Assembly (NCBI GenBank): GCA_039812685.1
Contig: JBDIBB010000035.1
Span: 1-34,366 of the forward strand
Length of the DNA stretch: 34,366 nucleotides
Source of the DNA: JBDIBB01 sp039812685
Lineage (GTDB): Bacteria; Acidobacteriota; Vicinamibacteria; Vicinamibacterales; JAFNAJ01
Reading direction: 5' to 3'
The stretch's first letter is position 1; every line of letters begins with the position of its first letter. Below the pieces are notes generated by a model. That model saw nothing but the letters and a program-made list of their open reading frames with translations. It was not told where the DNA came from and did not search any database. Position numbers and translations under genes: made by a program. Positions 33,722-34,366 of this stretch are shown one piece after another.

Positions 33722-34366
33722 ATGACCCGTACGCAGCGCCTTCTCCTCTGGGTTTTCACCGTGCTCGGCCTCGGCGCCTCCGGCACCGCGGCATGGGTGC
33801 ATCACCAGTTGCTGACGACGCCGTCGTTCACGAGCTTCTGCGACGTCAGCGAGACCGTCAACTGCGCCAATGCGTACCTGAGTTCCTACGGGTCGCTGTG
33901 GGGCGTCTCGGTCGCGGTGTGGGGCCTGATCTGGTTTGCGTCGATTGCGGTGCTGCTGCTCTCGGCCAGGCGGGGCTCGGCGCTGGAAGTGAGCGTGCCC
34001 GGCTACGTCCTGGCGCTGTCGGTCGTGGGCCTGGGCGTGATCGTCTATCTCGCGTACGCGGCCTTCTTCGTCCTGAAGACGGTGTGCATCCTGTGCCTCA
34101 CCACCTACGTGGCGGTGATTGGCCTCTTCCTGGTGGCGGGGGCCGCCACGTCCTTCCCCATGTCCACGCTTCCCGCTCGTGTTCGTCGCGACGTGGGCTT
34201 CGCGCTGCGCAGCCCGCTCACCGTGGTGTCGGTGCTTCTGCTCGGCGCGGGCGCCGTGTCGGCGGTGGCCGCGTTCCCGCGGAGCGCCGCGCCGGCCTCA
34301 CCGGACCCTGGCGCCACGTCCGGGACGGTGGCGGTCGCGCCGGCTGGCGCCGGCGAGGCGCAACAG
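33722..34366 (+). CDS. VKOR-family disulfide-forming membrane protein (partial at window end)
   Basis: The 215 residues visible show a vitamin K epoxide reductase-type bundle. A helix at about 7-26 is followed by the periplasmic loop with C40 and C48 (spacing seven, as in VKOR Cys43/Cys51) and YGSLWGVSVAVWG. Further helices lead to the active-site C122-I-L-C125. A further helix (VVSVLLLGAGAVSAVAAF) and a Pro/Ala/Thr/Gly linker lead out of the window, as in bacterial VKOR fused to a DsbA-like thioredoxin domain. Bacterial VKOR reoxidizes the periplasmic disulfide oxidase using quinone. It follows the pilins by 56 bases. The fusion itself is not seen. Confidence 0.85.
   Translation, partial: MTRTQRLLLWVFTVLGLGASGTAAWVHHQLLTTPSFTSFCDVSETVNCANAYLSSYGSLWGVSVAVWGLIWFASIAVLLLSARRGSALEVSVPGYVLALSVVGLGVIVYLAYAAFFVLKTVCILCLTTYVAVIGLFLVAGAATSFPMSTLPARVRRDVGFALRSPLTVVSVLLLGAGAVSAVAAFPRSAAPASPDPGATSGTVAVAPAGAGEAQQ

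Noticed and set aside
33705..33725. Six-codon leader frame (MLGIVR) overlapping the VKOR start
   Set aside because: It overlaps by ATGA and could couple translation, but a frame this short is expected by chance.

Overview
This is a GC-rich bacterial chromosome window (about 70% GC by eye). It is most likely from an Acidobacteriota member, possibly the Vicinamibacteria. That placement rests on style rather than a search: a complete S10-spc-alpha ribosomal operon next to tuf, paired MacB-type permeases with an adaptor, and a pilB-pilT-pilC-pilS-pilR-pilA cluster whose pilins resemble those of Acidobacteriota. A delta-proteobacterial-type lineage cannot be excluded.

Bases 1-15736 (+ strand) carry the tail of tuf and then the ribosomal superoperon in classical order: rpsJ, rplC, rplD, rplW, rplB, rpsS, rplV, rpsC, rplP, rpmC, rpsQ, rplN, rplX, rplE, rpsN, rpsH, rplF, rplR, rpsE, rpmD, rplO, secY, an adk vestige, map, infA, rpmJ, rpsM, rpsK, rpsD, rpoA, rplQ. 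Several neighbours overlap by ATGA, which suggests translational coupling. The usual adenylate kinase gene between secY and map is reduced to a 42-codon reading frame with a damaged P-loop. infA is short, GTG-started and divergent. rplQ carries a long basic tail. A 19-bp perfect hairpin at 15767-15807 separates this operon from the convergent gene that follows.

Bases 15847-22742 (- strand) hold an EF-G-like GTPase and a tight four-gene operon: Yip1-type membrane protein, periplasmic adaptor, and two MacB-like permeases. No ABC ATPase gene is present in the window. Bases 22884-23903 (+ strand) encode a predicted outer-membrane beta-barrel protein.

Bases 24096-33665 (+ strand) form a type IV pilus locus: extension ATPase PilB, retraction ATPase PilT, platform protein PilC, sensor kinase PilS, sigma-54 activator PilR and two tandem pilins. 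A good -24/-12 promoter lies upstream of the first pilin, so the circuit (PilS phosphorylates PilR, and PilR with sigma-54 drives pilA) can be read from the sequence. The window ends inside a VKOR-family disulfide-forming membrane enzyme. This fits with both pilins having a C-terminal cysteine pair.

The most unusual object is at 30091-30604, exactly between pilS and pilR. A gene for a four-helix-bundle (S23/IVP, Avd-like) protein is enclosed by a 34-bp inverted repeat built from four tandem GTTGGC(A/G) heptamers on each side. The arrays are read as protein at the end of PilS and the start of PilR, and every heptamer variation keeps base pairing in RNA through G-U wobble. It looks like a small mobile or RNA-structured cassette that entered the pilus regulatory operon.
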